A stretch of DNA of 16,908 nt from JBLFWJ01 sp047611425. Lineage in GTDB: Bacteria > Bacteroidota > Bacteroidia > UBA10329. Within the stretch, counting starts at the first letter, position 1; each line of letters begins with the position of its first letter. The position numbers and the translations under genes are program-made. The stretch spans positions 1 to 16,908 of the forward strand of contig JBLFWJ010000063.1 in assembly GCA_047611425.1 (NCBI GenBank), in the 5' to 3' direction. The notes beneath the pieces were generated by a model, which saw only the letters and a program-made list of their open reading frames with translations, was not told the origin of the DNA and searched no databases. Positions 8,081 through 15,038 of the stretch are shown in pieces.

Positions 8081-10320
8081 TTCACGTAAAACTCATCAAC
8101 GAAAAGCCAACTTGGACTACCCGCTGCATCATGCCAATCAGGACAAGGCCCGACCGAGTTTGCCACCATTTTTACAAATCTGGCTTGAATTGGCTTAGGT
8201 AAAACAACGGTGATCGGCTCAATAAACTTTCCTTTTTCCTTTTGACTATGAGTTGGATTTGCTGTGCCGATTGATTTGAACCCTTCGCCATCCTCAGAAG
8301 TGAAGTATTCAACTTTTGTAGGAGCGAAAATCCACGCATTATTGTACTGATAGAAGTTCGAAGAACAAGATGTGATCTCCGCTAACGAACCAAGATCTAT
8401 TGTGACTACCAATTCATTTTCCACCTGATATCCTTGCCACCTTCCATCCCTAAAGTCCATGGTCGCCATTATTCCATCCGTTAAACCGTTCTCACCGCCT
8501 GCGGTGTAATACGGGCTGAATTCAGCGTTAACAGCAGATGTAATTCCCATTCCTTTATGTGGAGCAAGAAAGAGGTTGAAGGACTTTGGATACGCTCTAC
8601 CATCCAACGATGCCGTGAAATACAACTGTTCTCTAGTTGTAAACGTGGAATCAGCATTCCACTCAACATTTGCAGAATTTTCTCCAAAACGAACAGAAGC
8701 CAACAATTCATGCATTGCCTTTACAACCTTAACTTTAATCGTTTCATCAATAATCTCCGTTTCAAAGGAGATTGGAATTTTTGAAAAACCGTAGTTGACA
8801 CCTTTTCTTTCAAGCTCGGCTCCGTGCTTTTCAACACGATTCGAAAACTCGTTGTAATCTCGATCAGCATCGTACGTCCACAGCACCTCTGCAAGTCCCA
8901 TCATTCTCGGAAACACCTTTGAATCCAAGTTCTCCTCTGTTGGAACATGTTCTGTCCACATATTGCATTCTCCTCCAATAATTCGATGAGAAACGGACGG
9001 GTCCAGGCTATCCGGAATAGGATCGAAATTGTAGATTTTCTCAAGGTCGATGGACTCCAAACCATAATCCAAATAGCAATGGCTTGTTGGACTCATAATG
9101 GCGTAGTTGCCACTTGTTGCTGCATCAATTCCACCTTGCATTCCTCTCCAGCTCTGCACCGTTGCTCCTTCGGCCAAACCACCTTCCAAAATCTCATCCC
9201 AGCCAATCAACTTTCTGTTGTTCTTGTTTAGAAAGGTTTGAATCCGTTTGATGAAATAACTCTGCAACTCATGTTCGTCATGAAGCCCTTCATCAGCTAT
9301 TCGTTTTTGGCATTTGTCACAGTGTTCCCAGCGATACTTTGGGCTTTCATCTCCTCCAATGTGGATATACTCTCCCGGGAACATGTCCATGACTTCGGTT
9401 AGCACCTCCTCCAAAAACATAAAGGTTGAATCGTTTCCTGCGCAATAAACATCCTTGAAAACACCCCATTCAGGCGTTACTTCAAATGGCCCATCCGTAC
9501 ATCCCAAATGAGGATACGAAGCTAAAGCCGCCAGCGAATGCCCCGGTAATTCAATCTCTGGAATTACATCTATATGACGAGCGGTTGCATAGGCTACAAT
9601 CTCTCGAATGTCTTCCTGTGTATAGAATCCTCCATATCGGGAACCGTCCTCTTCTGTTCGCCAAGCACCGATTTCGGTAAGCTTCGGGTATTTCTTGATT
9701 TCCACTCGCCAGCCCTGATCCTCGGTCAAATGCCAATGCAGCACATTCATTTTGTAGTACGCCAGAAGATCAACGTATTTCTTCACCACATCCACCGACC
9801 AGAAATGGCGGCTACAATCCAGTAACAATCCTCGATGTGGAAATTTAGGCTGATCCCGAATCAGTAATCCAGGCAAAGAAACTGGCCCGTTGTTTTTAGG
9901 GATAATCTGTAGCAAAGTCTGAATACCGTGCATCACACCTTTTGTCGAACGAGCCGAAATCAGAATGAAATGCTTCTGAATCCCAAGCATGTACCATTCG
10001 TCTGTATTTGTAGATAATGTGGAATCAATTTGAAACGTGATGGCATAGCCAAGGACAGTTTCTGAAGGCTCGTGCCGAACACCCATTTCAAATCCAAGAA
10101 GGTCTGTAACACCCGTTTTTAGAATTGCCACTTCATTTTCCAATCCGACCGGAGCATGGATGATGGTTTTGTCATCAATAATGAATCGGTTCTCCGAGAA
10201 TTCAATTGATTGCGGTTGCGGAATTATTGCAATGTCATCCTTCGAAACAAGATGTATTTCTTTAGGTTGAGTACAGCCAAATAGCAAGATGGTAACGAGA
10301 AAGTAGAGTCTCAATCCCAT
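8077..10320 (-). CDS. GH20 beta-N-acetylhexosaminidase lipoprotein with C-terminal discoidin-like domain
   Basis: A 747-residue exo-beta-N-acetylhexosaminidase that removes terminal GlcNAc or GalNAc by substrate-assisted catalysis. The signal sequence ends in LFGC (Cys16), a likely lipoprotein anchor. Residues about 30-150 are the GH20 N-terminal domain (IIPQPQSIEF), followed by the TIM barrel with RGLLLDCSRHF (163-173), HWHLTEDQGW (195-204), and the catalytic pair Asp324-Glu325 in HIGGDE; WDE (374-376), WRG (391-393) and WTEHV (455-459) complete the active site. Residues about 500-590 form a linker or Fn3-like segment; about 620-747 resemble an F5/8 type C (discoidin, CBM32-like) sugar-binding domain. 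It is the second operon gene: its start overlaps the glycosylasparaginase gene by 10 bases and its stop overlaps the cutC-like gene by 4. In context the likely bond is GlcNAc-beta-1,4-GlcNAc of the N-glycan core; chitin oligomers are an alternative. Confidence 0.95.
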   Translation of the reverse strand: MGLRLYFLVTILLFGCTQPKEIHLVSKDDIAIIPQPQSIEFSENRFIIDDKTIIHAPVGLENEVAILKTGVTDLLGFEMGVRHEPSETVLGYAITFQIDSTLSTNTDEWYMLGIQKHFILISARSTKGVMHGIQTLLQIIPKNNGPVSLPGLLIRDQPKFPHRGLLLDCSRHFWSVDVVKKYVDLLAYYKMNVLHWHLTEDQGWRVEIKKYPKLTEIGAWRTEEDGSRYGGFYTQEDIREIVAYATARHIDVIPEIELPGHSLAALASYPHLGCTDGPFEVTPEWGVFKDVYCAGNDSTFMFLEEVLTEVMDMFPGEYIHIGGDESPKYRWEHCDKCQKRIADEGLHDEHELQSYFIKRIQTFLNKNNRKLIGWDEILEGGLAEGATVQSWRGMQGGIDAATSGNYAIMSPTSHCYLDYGLESIDLEKIYNFDPIPDSLDPSVSHRIIGGECNMWTEHVPTEENLDSKVFPRMMGLAEVLWTYDADRDYNEFSNRVEKHGAELERKGVNYGFSKIPISFETEIIDETIKVKVVKAMHELLASVRFGENSANVEWNADSTFTTREQLYFTASLDGRAYPKSFNLFLAPHKGMGITSAVNAEFSPYYTAGGENGLTDGIMATMDFRDGRWQGYQVENELVVTIDLGSLAEITSCSSNFYQYNNAWIFAPTKVEYFTSEDGEGFKSIGTANPTHSQKEKGKFIEPITVVLPKPIQARFVKMVANSVGPCPDWHDAAGSPSWLFVDEFYVN

Positions 10321-11312
10321 TTCCGATCGAAGTCTGCTTTGATCATTGCATGATGACCTTCATAAGTACAAGCGAAATCGAAACCCTCGTAAACAGAATA
10401 GCCACCGTACTCTCCATTCATATTCATGGCCAAAAATCCAACCTGAAGATTTTCCATGTTTTCATGCTTTCTAATAATTCGATCAACCACATCCTTACAT
10501 GCCTCAGCCGGACTAGCACCTGCACGCATCAGTTCTACCACCATTGCACTTCCGGCAACGCGAATCACCGCTTCACCCAACCCTGTAGCGCATGCACCGC
10601 CAACTTCGTTATCTACAAAAAGCCCCGCACCAATTATGGGTGAGTCTCCTACTCTACCATGTAATTTGAAAGCGGCACCACTCGTGGTACAAGCTCCACA
10701 CATTCTTCCATCGACATCTAAGGCGAGCATTCCTATTGTATCGTGATTCTCAACATTGATTACTGGTTGATACTTGGATTCTTCCAACCACTCATTCCAG
10801 GCTTGTTTAGAATCTTCAGTTAGAAGATCCATTAGCTCAAAGCCTTGCTCAACCGCGAATTGTCTGGCCCCAGCCCCACTCAACATTACGTGAGGCGTTT
10901 CCTCCATAACTTTTCGAGCTACCGCAATTGGATTCTTGATATCCTGAAGGAATGAAACAGCTCCGCAATCACTTTTCTCATTTTGAATGCAAGCATCTAA
11001 GGTTACGTTTCCTTCTCGGTCCGGACGACCACCGTACCCAACAGAAGTGGACAACGGGTCATTTTCGGTCACCATTACGCCAGATTCAACTGCATCTAAG
11101 GAATAGCCACCTTTTTCAAGTGTTTTCCATGCTTCAGCGTTGCAGTCCATGCCGTGTTCCCAAGTGGAAATGGCTATTGGTTTTTGCCCCGATAAAGAAG
11201 CTGCTGACCTTTTATTTTTTGGTTCATGCGCATCACAGGATGTGAATGCTCCAGTTACCAAAGCTGTGGTTCCAATTCCAGCTTGTTTTAGGAAATTTCT
11301 TCTTAGGGTCAT
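10311..11312 (-). CDS. N4-(beta-N-acetylglucosaminyl)-L-asparaginase (glycosylasparaginase), Tat-exported
   Basis: A 333-residue Ntn-hydrolase of the glycosylasparaginase family, which cleaves the GlcNAc-asparagine bond left after glycoprotein breakdown. The precursor is normally self-cleaved before a threonine that becomes the N-terminal nucleophile: here NHDTIGM, with cleavage expected between Asp191 and Thr192. The substrate-binding segment GRVGDSPIIGAG (219-230), with Arg220 and Asp223, and ATGLGE (242-247) match human AGA. Close relatives in the asparaginase/isoaspartyl peptidase superfamily have different sequences around the RxGD and TGxGE motifs, so I favour the AGA type. The N-terminus carries a twin-arginine signal (LRRNFLKQAG), then a hydrophobic stretch and FTSC with Cys26 as a possible lipid-attachment site. 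It is the first gene of the operon. The start at ATG 11312 is the only one that keeps the Tat signal complete. Confidence 0.93.
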   Translation of the reverse strand: MTLRRNFLKQAGIGTTALVTGAFTSCDAHEPKNKRSAASLSGQKPIAISTWEHGMDCNAEAWKTLEKGGYSLDAVESGVMVTENDPLSTSVGYGGRPDREGNVTLDACIQNEKSDCGAVSFLQDIKNPIAVARKVMEETPHVMLSGAGARQFAVEQGFELMDLLTEDSKQAWNEWLEESKYQPVINVENHDTIGMLALDVDGRMCGACTTSGAAFKLHGRVGDSPIIGAGLFVDNEVGGACATGLGEAVIRVAGSAMVVELMRAGASPAEACKDVVDRIIRKHENMENLQVGFLAMNMNGEYGGYSVYEGFDFACTYEGHHAMIKADFDRKWD

Positions 11313-11418
11313 GCCGTGAAATTAACAGATCAATGGACGGGCAGAAATTCCATCGCCAATTCTTATGTCAGCCGATCAATACGGTTACTTTTGCGCCCGC
11401 AAACCAATACCAATCGAG
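11313..11418. promoter_or_regulatory. Divergent intergenic region between the glycan operon and the nucleotidyltransferase gene
   Basis: These 106 bases must hold the promoter of the minus-strand four-gene operon and that of the plus-strand nucleotidyltransferase. The plus-strand promoter is clear (separate entry). For the operon, the best minus-strand candidate is TAATTTCA about 5 bases before ATG 11312, only a weak match to TAnnTTTG. No regulator gene is next to this region, and I saw no obvious operator palindrome. Confidence 0.35.
11386..11393 (+). promoter_or_regulatory. -7 box (TACTTTTG) of the nucleotidyltransferase gene
   Basis: TACTTTTG is a full match to TAnnTTTG. The expected transcript start, a few bases downstream, leaves a leader of roughly 15-20 bases before the GTG at 11419. 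Because the box lies inside the longer open frame from ATG 11365, that ATG would not be on the mRNA, which supports GTG 11419 as the true start. No perfect -33 TTG is present at usual spacing. Confidence 0.5.
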
Positions 11419-12312
11419 GTGAAGCCAACTTTATTAATTCTTGCTGCCGGAATGGGCAGTCGTTATGGTGGATTGAAGCAAATCGACCCACTTGGACCCA
11501 ACGGGGAAACCATTATCGAATATTCAATCTACGATGCCATCCAGGCCGGTTTTGGCAAAGTGGTGTTTGTAATAAGAGAAAGCTTTGCTGCCGACTTTAA
11601 AGAACGATTCACTGGGAAATTCGATGATCAGATTGAAATCGCTTATGCATATCAAGATGTGAATACACCGGTTGAGGGCATTGAAAATATTCCTCAGCGT
11701 GAGAAACCATGGGGTACTATGCACGCTGTACTTGTTGCCAAAGATGTGATCAACGAACCATTTGCAGTTATTAATGCAGATGATTTTTACGGAGCAGATG
11801 GATTTCATCAAATCGCAGATTTTTTGAAGACAAAATGTACTGAGGATACTTATACAATGGTTGGCTATGTATTGAGAAATACGTTGAGCGAACATGGTCA
11901 GGTAAGCCGAGGAGTTTGTATCGCCAATGATGGTAATCTTTCAAAAATTGACGAGAGAACCAAGATTCATTGGGAAGGCGAGAAAGTGATTTATCAGGAT
12001 GGAGATAGCACTCATGAGGTTGATCCAAGCTCTGTGGTTTCAATGAACTTCTGGGGATTCCACCCGAATATTTTCGAGGTTACGCGACAGATGTTTGTTG
12101 ATTTCGTTGCTGAGAACAAGGAAAATCCAAAGGCGGAGTTCTTTATTCCATTGGTAGCAGATACGATGATCAACGCAGGAACTGCTAAATTTCCAATCCT
12201 TACATCTAATGACAGATGGTACGGAGTAACGTATCAAGAAGATCGACCTAGTGTGGTTGAAGCCTTCCAAAAATTGGTGGATGACGGAAAGTATCCAAGT
12301 CCGCTTTGGTAA
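11419..12312 (+). CDS. Sugar-phosphate nucleotidyltransferase family protein
   Basis: A 297-residue protein of the NTP_transferase fold, which joins a sugar-1-phosphate to a nucleotide. The signature LAAGMGSRYGGLKQ (9-22) is the nucleotide-binding loop, KPWGT (96-100) contacts the base or sugar, and NADDF (119-123) carries the metal-binding aspartates. The C-terminal part has no left-handed helix repeats, so it is not a GlmU-type acyltransferase fusion. The specific sugar and nucleotide cannot be read from the sequence; related Bacteroidota proteins are simply annotated as nucleotidyltransferases. I chose GTG 11419 because the family starts directly with KPTLLILAAGMG and because a perfect -7 box lies inside the upstream extension to ATG 11365. 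It is transcribed divergently from the N-glycan operon and ends at a strong terminator, so it is a single-gene unit. A role in recycling the released GlcNAc or mannose is possible but not shown. Confidence 0.88.
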   Translation: MKPTLLILAAGMGSRYGGLKQIDPLGPNGETIIEYSIYDAIQAGFGKVVFVIRESFAADFKERFTGKFDDQIEIAYAYQDVNTPVEGIENIPQREKPWGTMHAVLVAKDVINEPFAVINADDFYGADGFHQIADFLKTKCTEDTYTMVGYVLRNTLSEHGQVSRGVCIANDGNLSKIDERTKIHWEGEKVIYQDGDSTHEVDPSSVVSMNFWGFHPNIFEVTRQMFVDFVAENKENPKAEFFIPLVADTMINAGTAKFPILTSNDRWYGVTYQEDRPSVVEAFQKLVDDGKYPSPLW

Positions 12313-12356
12313 AATGGAACACAGATTGAACTGATTCAATTGATAAAACTGATTTG

Positions 12357-12381
12357 AAGCCGGTCTAGCGACCGGCTTTTT
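12357..12381 (+). terminator. Rho-independent terminator of the nucleotidyltransferase gene
   Basis: A perfect 7-bp GC-rich stem, GCCGGTC (12359-12365) and GACCGGC (12370-12376), with loop TAGC, followed by TTTTT. Two flanking A-T pairs extend the stem to 9 bp. It lies 45 bases after the stop codon at 12312 and would isolate the nucleotidyltransferase from the WYL gene downstream. Confidence 0.92.
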
Positions 12382-12408
12382 CATTACCTAAAGTCACTAA
12401 GAGCCCAG

Positions 12409-12441
12409 CGAAGAGTCTCGTTGAAGCAAGGGGATTCTTCG
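12409..12441. repeat. Intergenic hairpin, probable dispersed REP-like repeat
   Basis: CGAAGAGTCTC (12409-12419) pairs with GGGATTCTTCG (12431-12441), all Watson-Crick or G-U pairs, around a loop of about 11 bases. The following text TTTCGCTACGCTAGATTCTGAATGAC (to about 12467) resembles the boilerplate of dispersed intergenic repeats seen in many Bacteroidota genomes. Only one copy is visible here, so its repeat nature is from general familiarity. The rest of the 12382-12537 gap holds nothing further except the WYL promoter candidate. Confidence 0.4.
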
Positions 12442-12525
12442 TTTCGCTACGCTAGATTCTGAATGACTGCGACAGAACAAAACGAGTGAATCGAAAATTC
12501 TGCTACATCAGTTCAATCAGTGTTT

Positions 12526-12533
12526 TAATTTTA
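12526..12533 (+). promoter_or_regulatory. Putative -7 box (TAATTTTA) for the WYL-DUF6884-GH99 operon
   Basis: TAATTTTA matches TAnnTTTG at five of six defined positions and lies 4 bases before ATG 12538, repeating the nearly leaderless layout seen at other genes here. It would drive all three coupled genes down to 14995. Confidence 0.35.
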
Positions 12534-12537
12534 GCCC

Positions 12538-13506
12538 ATGCCTGCAAATAAGTATGCACTTCTTCGATATCGAATAATAGACGACTGTTTAACCAACAAA
12601 CGCAAGCGGTTCCCTACAAAAGAAGATATTCAATATGCTTGTGAGCAAGCACTTTATGGCAGCTCTGGTGAACGTGTTTCCATATCAACTATTGAGAAGG
12701 ATCTGTGGGCGATGAAGAATGAGGGCGACCTTGGTTTTTATGCTCCAATTGTATACTCCAAACTTGAGAAGGGTTATCACTACGAGGACGAGGATTACAC
12801 GATTAAGGAAATCAGCCTTAGTCACGAGGAGAAGGATGCCATACGCTTTGCAGCCAATACGCTCTTTCAGTTCAAGGATCTCAGCATCTTCGATCAGTTT
12901 GGCTCTGCCATTCAAAAGATCTTTGATCGATTGAACATTTCACCAGAAATGCAGGACGAGGCGATTGAACGATACGTCCAGTTTGAAAGCACGCCTGTTG
13001 CAAAAGGATCAGAATTGCTGCCAATCATCCTTCAATCCATTAAAGACACAAGAAGCATTCGGTTCACCTATCACTCTTTTCAGGATGATTCTACCACGGA
13101 CCGAAAGTTCCACCCTTATTTATTGAAGGAATACCGAAACCGTTGGTACGTAATTGGTAAGGATGCCGATAAAGGCAAAATCAAAACGTTTGGCTTGGAT
13201 CGAATATCGGAGCTCAACACGGCTGGAGATTTGTTTGATATTGATTCAAAGTTTGATCCTGAGCTTTTGTTTAAGCACAGTTTCGGAATTACTGCGGGTG
13301 GAAAACCGGAGAAGATTGTGTTGAAGTTCGCTCCGTTGGAAGGCCGGTTTATCAAGTCACAACCACTTCATCCAAGCCAGAAAATCATCAAGGACAGCAA
13401 GGATGGATTAACCATCAGCATCAAGGTAATTCCTAGCTATGAGTTGAAATCAACCATATTGAGTTACGGTAATCGGGTTGAGGTAATTGAAGGATTAACC
13501 AATTGA
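12538..13506 (+). CDS. WYL-domain transcriptional regulator
   Basis: A 322-residue DNA-binding regulator. Residues 1-65 look like a winged helix-turn-helix of the DeoR/YafY type (ALLRYRIIDDCL ... VSISTIEKDLWAMK, with the recognition helix near 47-58). The middle is helical. Residues about 155-225 are the WYL domain: RSIRFTYHSF, FHPYLLKEYRNRWYVIG, where RWYVIG replaces the name-giving W-Y-L, and KTFGLDRISEL. A WCX-like C-terminal extension follows (about 250-320). WYL domains bind ligands, in known cases nucleic-acid pieces or nucleotides, and control nearby genes, often in defence or DNA-damage settings. Here the downstream partners are a DUF6884-like gene (4-base overlap) and a GH99 glycosidase, with no defence effector. 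It might regulate its own operon; what it senses is unknown. Confidence 0.9.
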   Translation: MPANKYALLRYRIIDDCLTNKRKRFPTKEDIQYACEQALYGSSGERVSISTIEKDLWAMKNEGDLGFYAPIVYSKLEKGYHYEDEDYTIKEISLSHEEKDAIRFAANTLFQFKDLSIFDQFGSAIQKIFDRLNISPEMQDEAIERYVQFESTPVAKGSELLPIILQSIKDTRSIRFTYHSFQDDSTTDRKFHPYLLKEYRNRWYVIGKDADKGKIKTFGLDRISELNTAGDLFDIDSKFDPELLFKHSFGITAGGKPEKIVLKFAPLEGRFIKSQPLHPSQKIIKDSKDGLTISIKVIPSYELKSTILSYGNRVEVIEGLTN

Positions 13507-13889
13507 AAATTCTCACCACATATTGCTCTGCTCAAAAGGATGAACAGTCAGGTTCGCTTCCGGCTTATCAGCGTTATCAAAGTGATCGGATAAAAATGGT
13601 TATGGCCAGAGCAGAGAAACAAGATTTTCCGTTTATGATTCTTTCGGGAATGTTCGGCTTAATCGAATTTGACCAACCGCTGCCCTACTACGACCATCTT
13701 TTAAAACCTTTTGAGGTAGAGCAGCACGCAAATTTTGTAGCCATTCAAATCAAAGAATTCAACGTTACTGAGATTGAATTCTACTCAAGATCACTTGAAG
13801 AAGACCCGAATCTTCAAGCCTATCATAATTGCATTTTGACTGCTGGCAGAATGACCGGAATCCAAGTTTCGATCCTTATTATTCAATGA
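13503..13889 (+). CDS. DUF6884-like small protein
   Basis: A 128-residue soluble protein with TTG start inside TTGA, overlapping the WYL stop; the next in-frame ATG (residue 32) would remove the conserved N-terminal CSAQK (8-12). FMILSGMFGLIEFDQPLPYYDHLL (44-67 region) matches the pattern of DUF6884-type proteins, in which an opening cysteine motif is followed by a [S/A]xxxGL segment and PYD. Function of the family is not established; some relatives sit near nucleic-acid processing genes. It ends in ATGA shared with the GH99 start, so it is translationally coupled on both sides. The gene call is strong because of coupling at both ends; the family call is moderate. Confidence 0.6.
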   Translation: MKILTTYCSAQKDEQSGSLPAYQRYQSDRIKMVMARAEKQDFPFMILSGMFGLIEFDQPLPYYDHLLKPFEVEQHANFVAIQIKEFNVTEIEFYSRSLEEDPNLQAYHNCILTAGRMTGIQVSILIIQ

Positions 13890-14995
13890 GGATAGAGCGA
13901 AGTATTTTGAGAATAATCGTAGGTCTTGTTCTTATAATCTTCGTAAACGGCTGTCAGGAGGAAGCGAAAGTTGACCCACCCAATCCACACTTGCACACCT
14001 TCTATTACAACTGGTACGGCAATCCTGAGACGGACGACAAATATTACCATTGGGCCCACGACATTCTTCCACATTGGTCAGACACAACTTGGGATAATGC
14101 AGGTTCGCTTCCTGGCGGAGATGACATTGGGGCGAACTTCTACCCTAGCCAAGGCTGCTATAGTTCCAACGATACGAACTTAGTTAGAACCCACATGAAG
14201 ATGATTCGTGATGCGGGCATCGGTGTTGCAGTAATTACATGGTGGGGAAAGGATTCTTATGAAGATCGATCAATTCCGATTTACTTGGAAGAAGCTGAGA
14301 AAGCAGGAATACAAGTTGCTTTTCACCTTGAGCCATTTTATTCCACTGTTGAGGAATTCAGAAATCAACTTGAGTACATCGTCAAAAAGTATGGCAATCA
14401 TCCTTCTCTCTTTCGGGTTGATGGAAAGCCATTTCACTATGTTTATGATTCATATAAAGTCGATGCTGAAGATTGGGCTCGGCTTCTGTCTGAATCAGGA
14501 AACCTGAGCATTAGAAACACAGAACTAGATGGCACATTCATTGGCCTTTGGGTAGAAGAAAACGAACATGCGTTTTTTCTAAACGCTGGATTTGACGGAT
14601 TCTACACCTACTTCGCAAGCGATGGCTTTGTTTACGGATCCACTATAACCAATTGGAAAACGATGAGCCACTGGGCCAAGGAAAACGACCTCATCTTCAT
14701 TCCGTGTGCTGGCCCTGGATATCTTGATACGCGTATCCGACCATGGAACGATACCAACACCAAACCCAGAAATGGAGGCGAGTATTACAAATTCATGTTC
14801 AATGCTGCCGTTGAATCACAACCTGATTTTATCGGCATTACTTCCTTTAACGAATGGCACGAAGGCACACAGATTGAGCCTTCAATTTCAAAGTCGATTG
14901 AAGGCTATTCCTACGAAGATTTTGGAGACTTACCTTCTGATTATTATTTAAAAATGACCAAGCGTTTTAGTGATCGATTCCAACCTTCGGAATAA
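13886..14995 (+). CDS. GH99 endo-alpha-1,2-mannosidase/mannanase, lipoprotein
   Basis: A 369-residue enzyme of glycoside hydrolase family 99, which cuts internal alpha-1,2-mannoside bonds in high-mannose N-glycans and yeast-type mannan. Family hallmarks are continuous: FYYNWYGNP (39-47), DIGANFYPSQGCYSSND (80-96), AGIGVAVITWWG (110-121), HLEPFYS (147-153), YVYDSY (185-190), GFDGFYTYFA (235-244), GPGYLDTRIRPWN (276-288) and SFNEWHEGTQIE (320-331). Glu323 and Glu326 correspond to the two catalytic glutamates known in bacterial GH99 (Glu333/Glu336). Trp120 in TWWG matches the tryptophan of bacterial enzymes where the human protein has tyrosine, which favours mannose over glucose next to the cut. 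The lipobox is VNGC (Cys23), so the enzyme is anchored in a membrane. I chose ATG 13886, not 13829, since it gives the signal peptide and the ATGA overlap with the upstream gene. Confidence 0.96.
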   Translation: MRIERSILRIIVGLVLIIFVNGCQEEAKVDPPNPHLHTFYYNWYGNPETDDKYYHWAHDILPHWSDTTWDNAGSLPGGDDIGANFYPSQGCYSSNDTNLVRTHMKMIRDAGIGVAVITWWGKDSYEDRSIPIYLEEAEKAGIQVAFHLEPFYSTVEEFRNQLEYIVKKYGNHPSLFRVDGKPFHYVYDSYKVDAEDWARLLSESGNLSIRNTELDGTFIGLWVEENEHAFFLNAGFDGFYTYFASDGFVYGSTITNWKTMSHWAKENDLIFIPCAGPGYLDTRIRPWNDTNTKPRNGGEYYKFMFNAAVESQPDFIGITSFNEWHEGTQIEPSISKSIEGYSYEDFGDLPSDYYLKMTKRFSDRFQPSE

Positions 14996-15020
14996 ATCGC
15001 TGGTTGTGCATTCGTCATTG

Positions 15021-15028
15021 TAGATTCG
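15021..15028 (+). promoter_or_regulatory. Weak -7-like box (TAGATTCG)
   Basis: TAGATTCG matches TAnnTTTG at five of six defined positions and lies 10 bases before ATG 15039, in the 43-base gap after the GH99 gene. A TTG at 15004-15006 lies 14 bases upstream, shorter than usual spacing. No terminator hairpin separates GH99 from this gene, so read-through is also possible. Confidence 0.25.
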
Positions 15029-15038
15029 AGGAAACATT

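Noticed and set aside
11365..11418. 18-residue extension of the nucleotidyltransferase
   Set aside because: A perfect TACTTTTG box lies within it and the family begins right at the KPTLLILAAG segment.
11524..11895. 123-residue minus-strand frame inside the nucleotidyltransferase gene
   Set aside because: It lies fully antisense to a well-supported gene, is rich in Cys and Ile typical of a shadow frame, and matches no family I know.
12325..12340. ATTGAA-CTGA-TTCAAT palindrome as an operator
   Set aside because: It lies downstream of the nucleotidyltransferase stop and before its terminator, is A-T rich, and precedes no start codon.
12538..14995. A defence island built on the WYL regulator
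   Set aside because: No nuclease, cyclase, toxin or other effector is present; the partner is a GH99 glycosidase.
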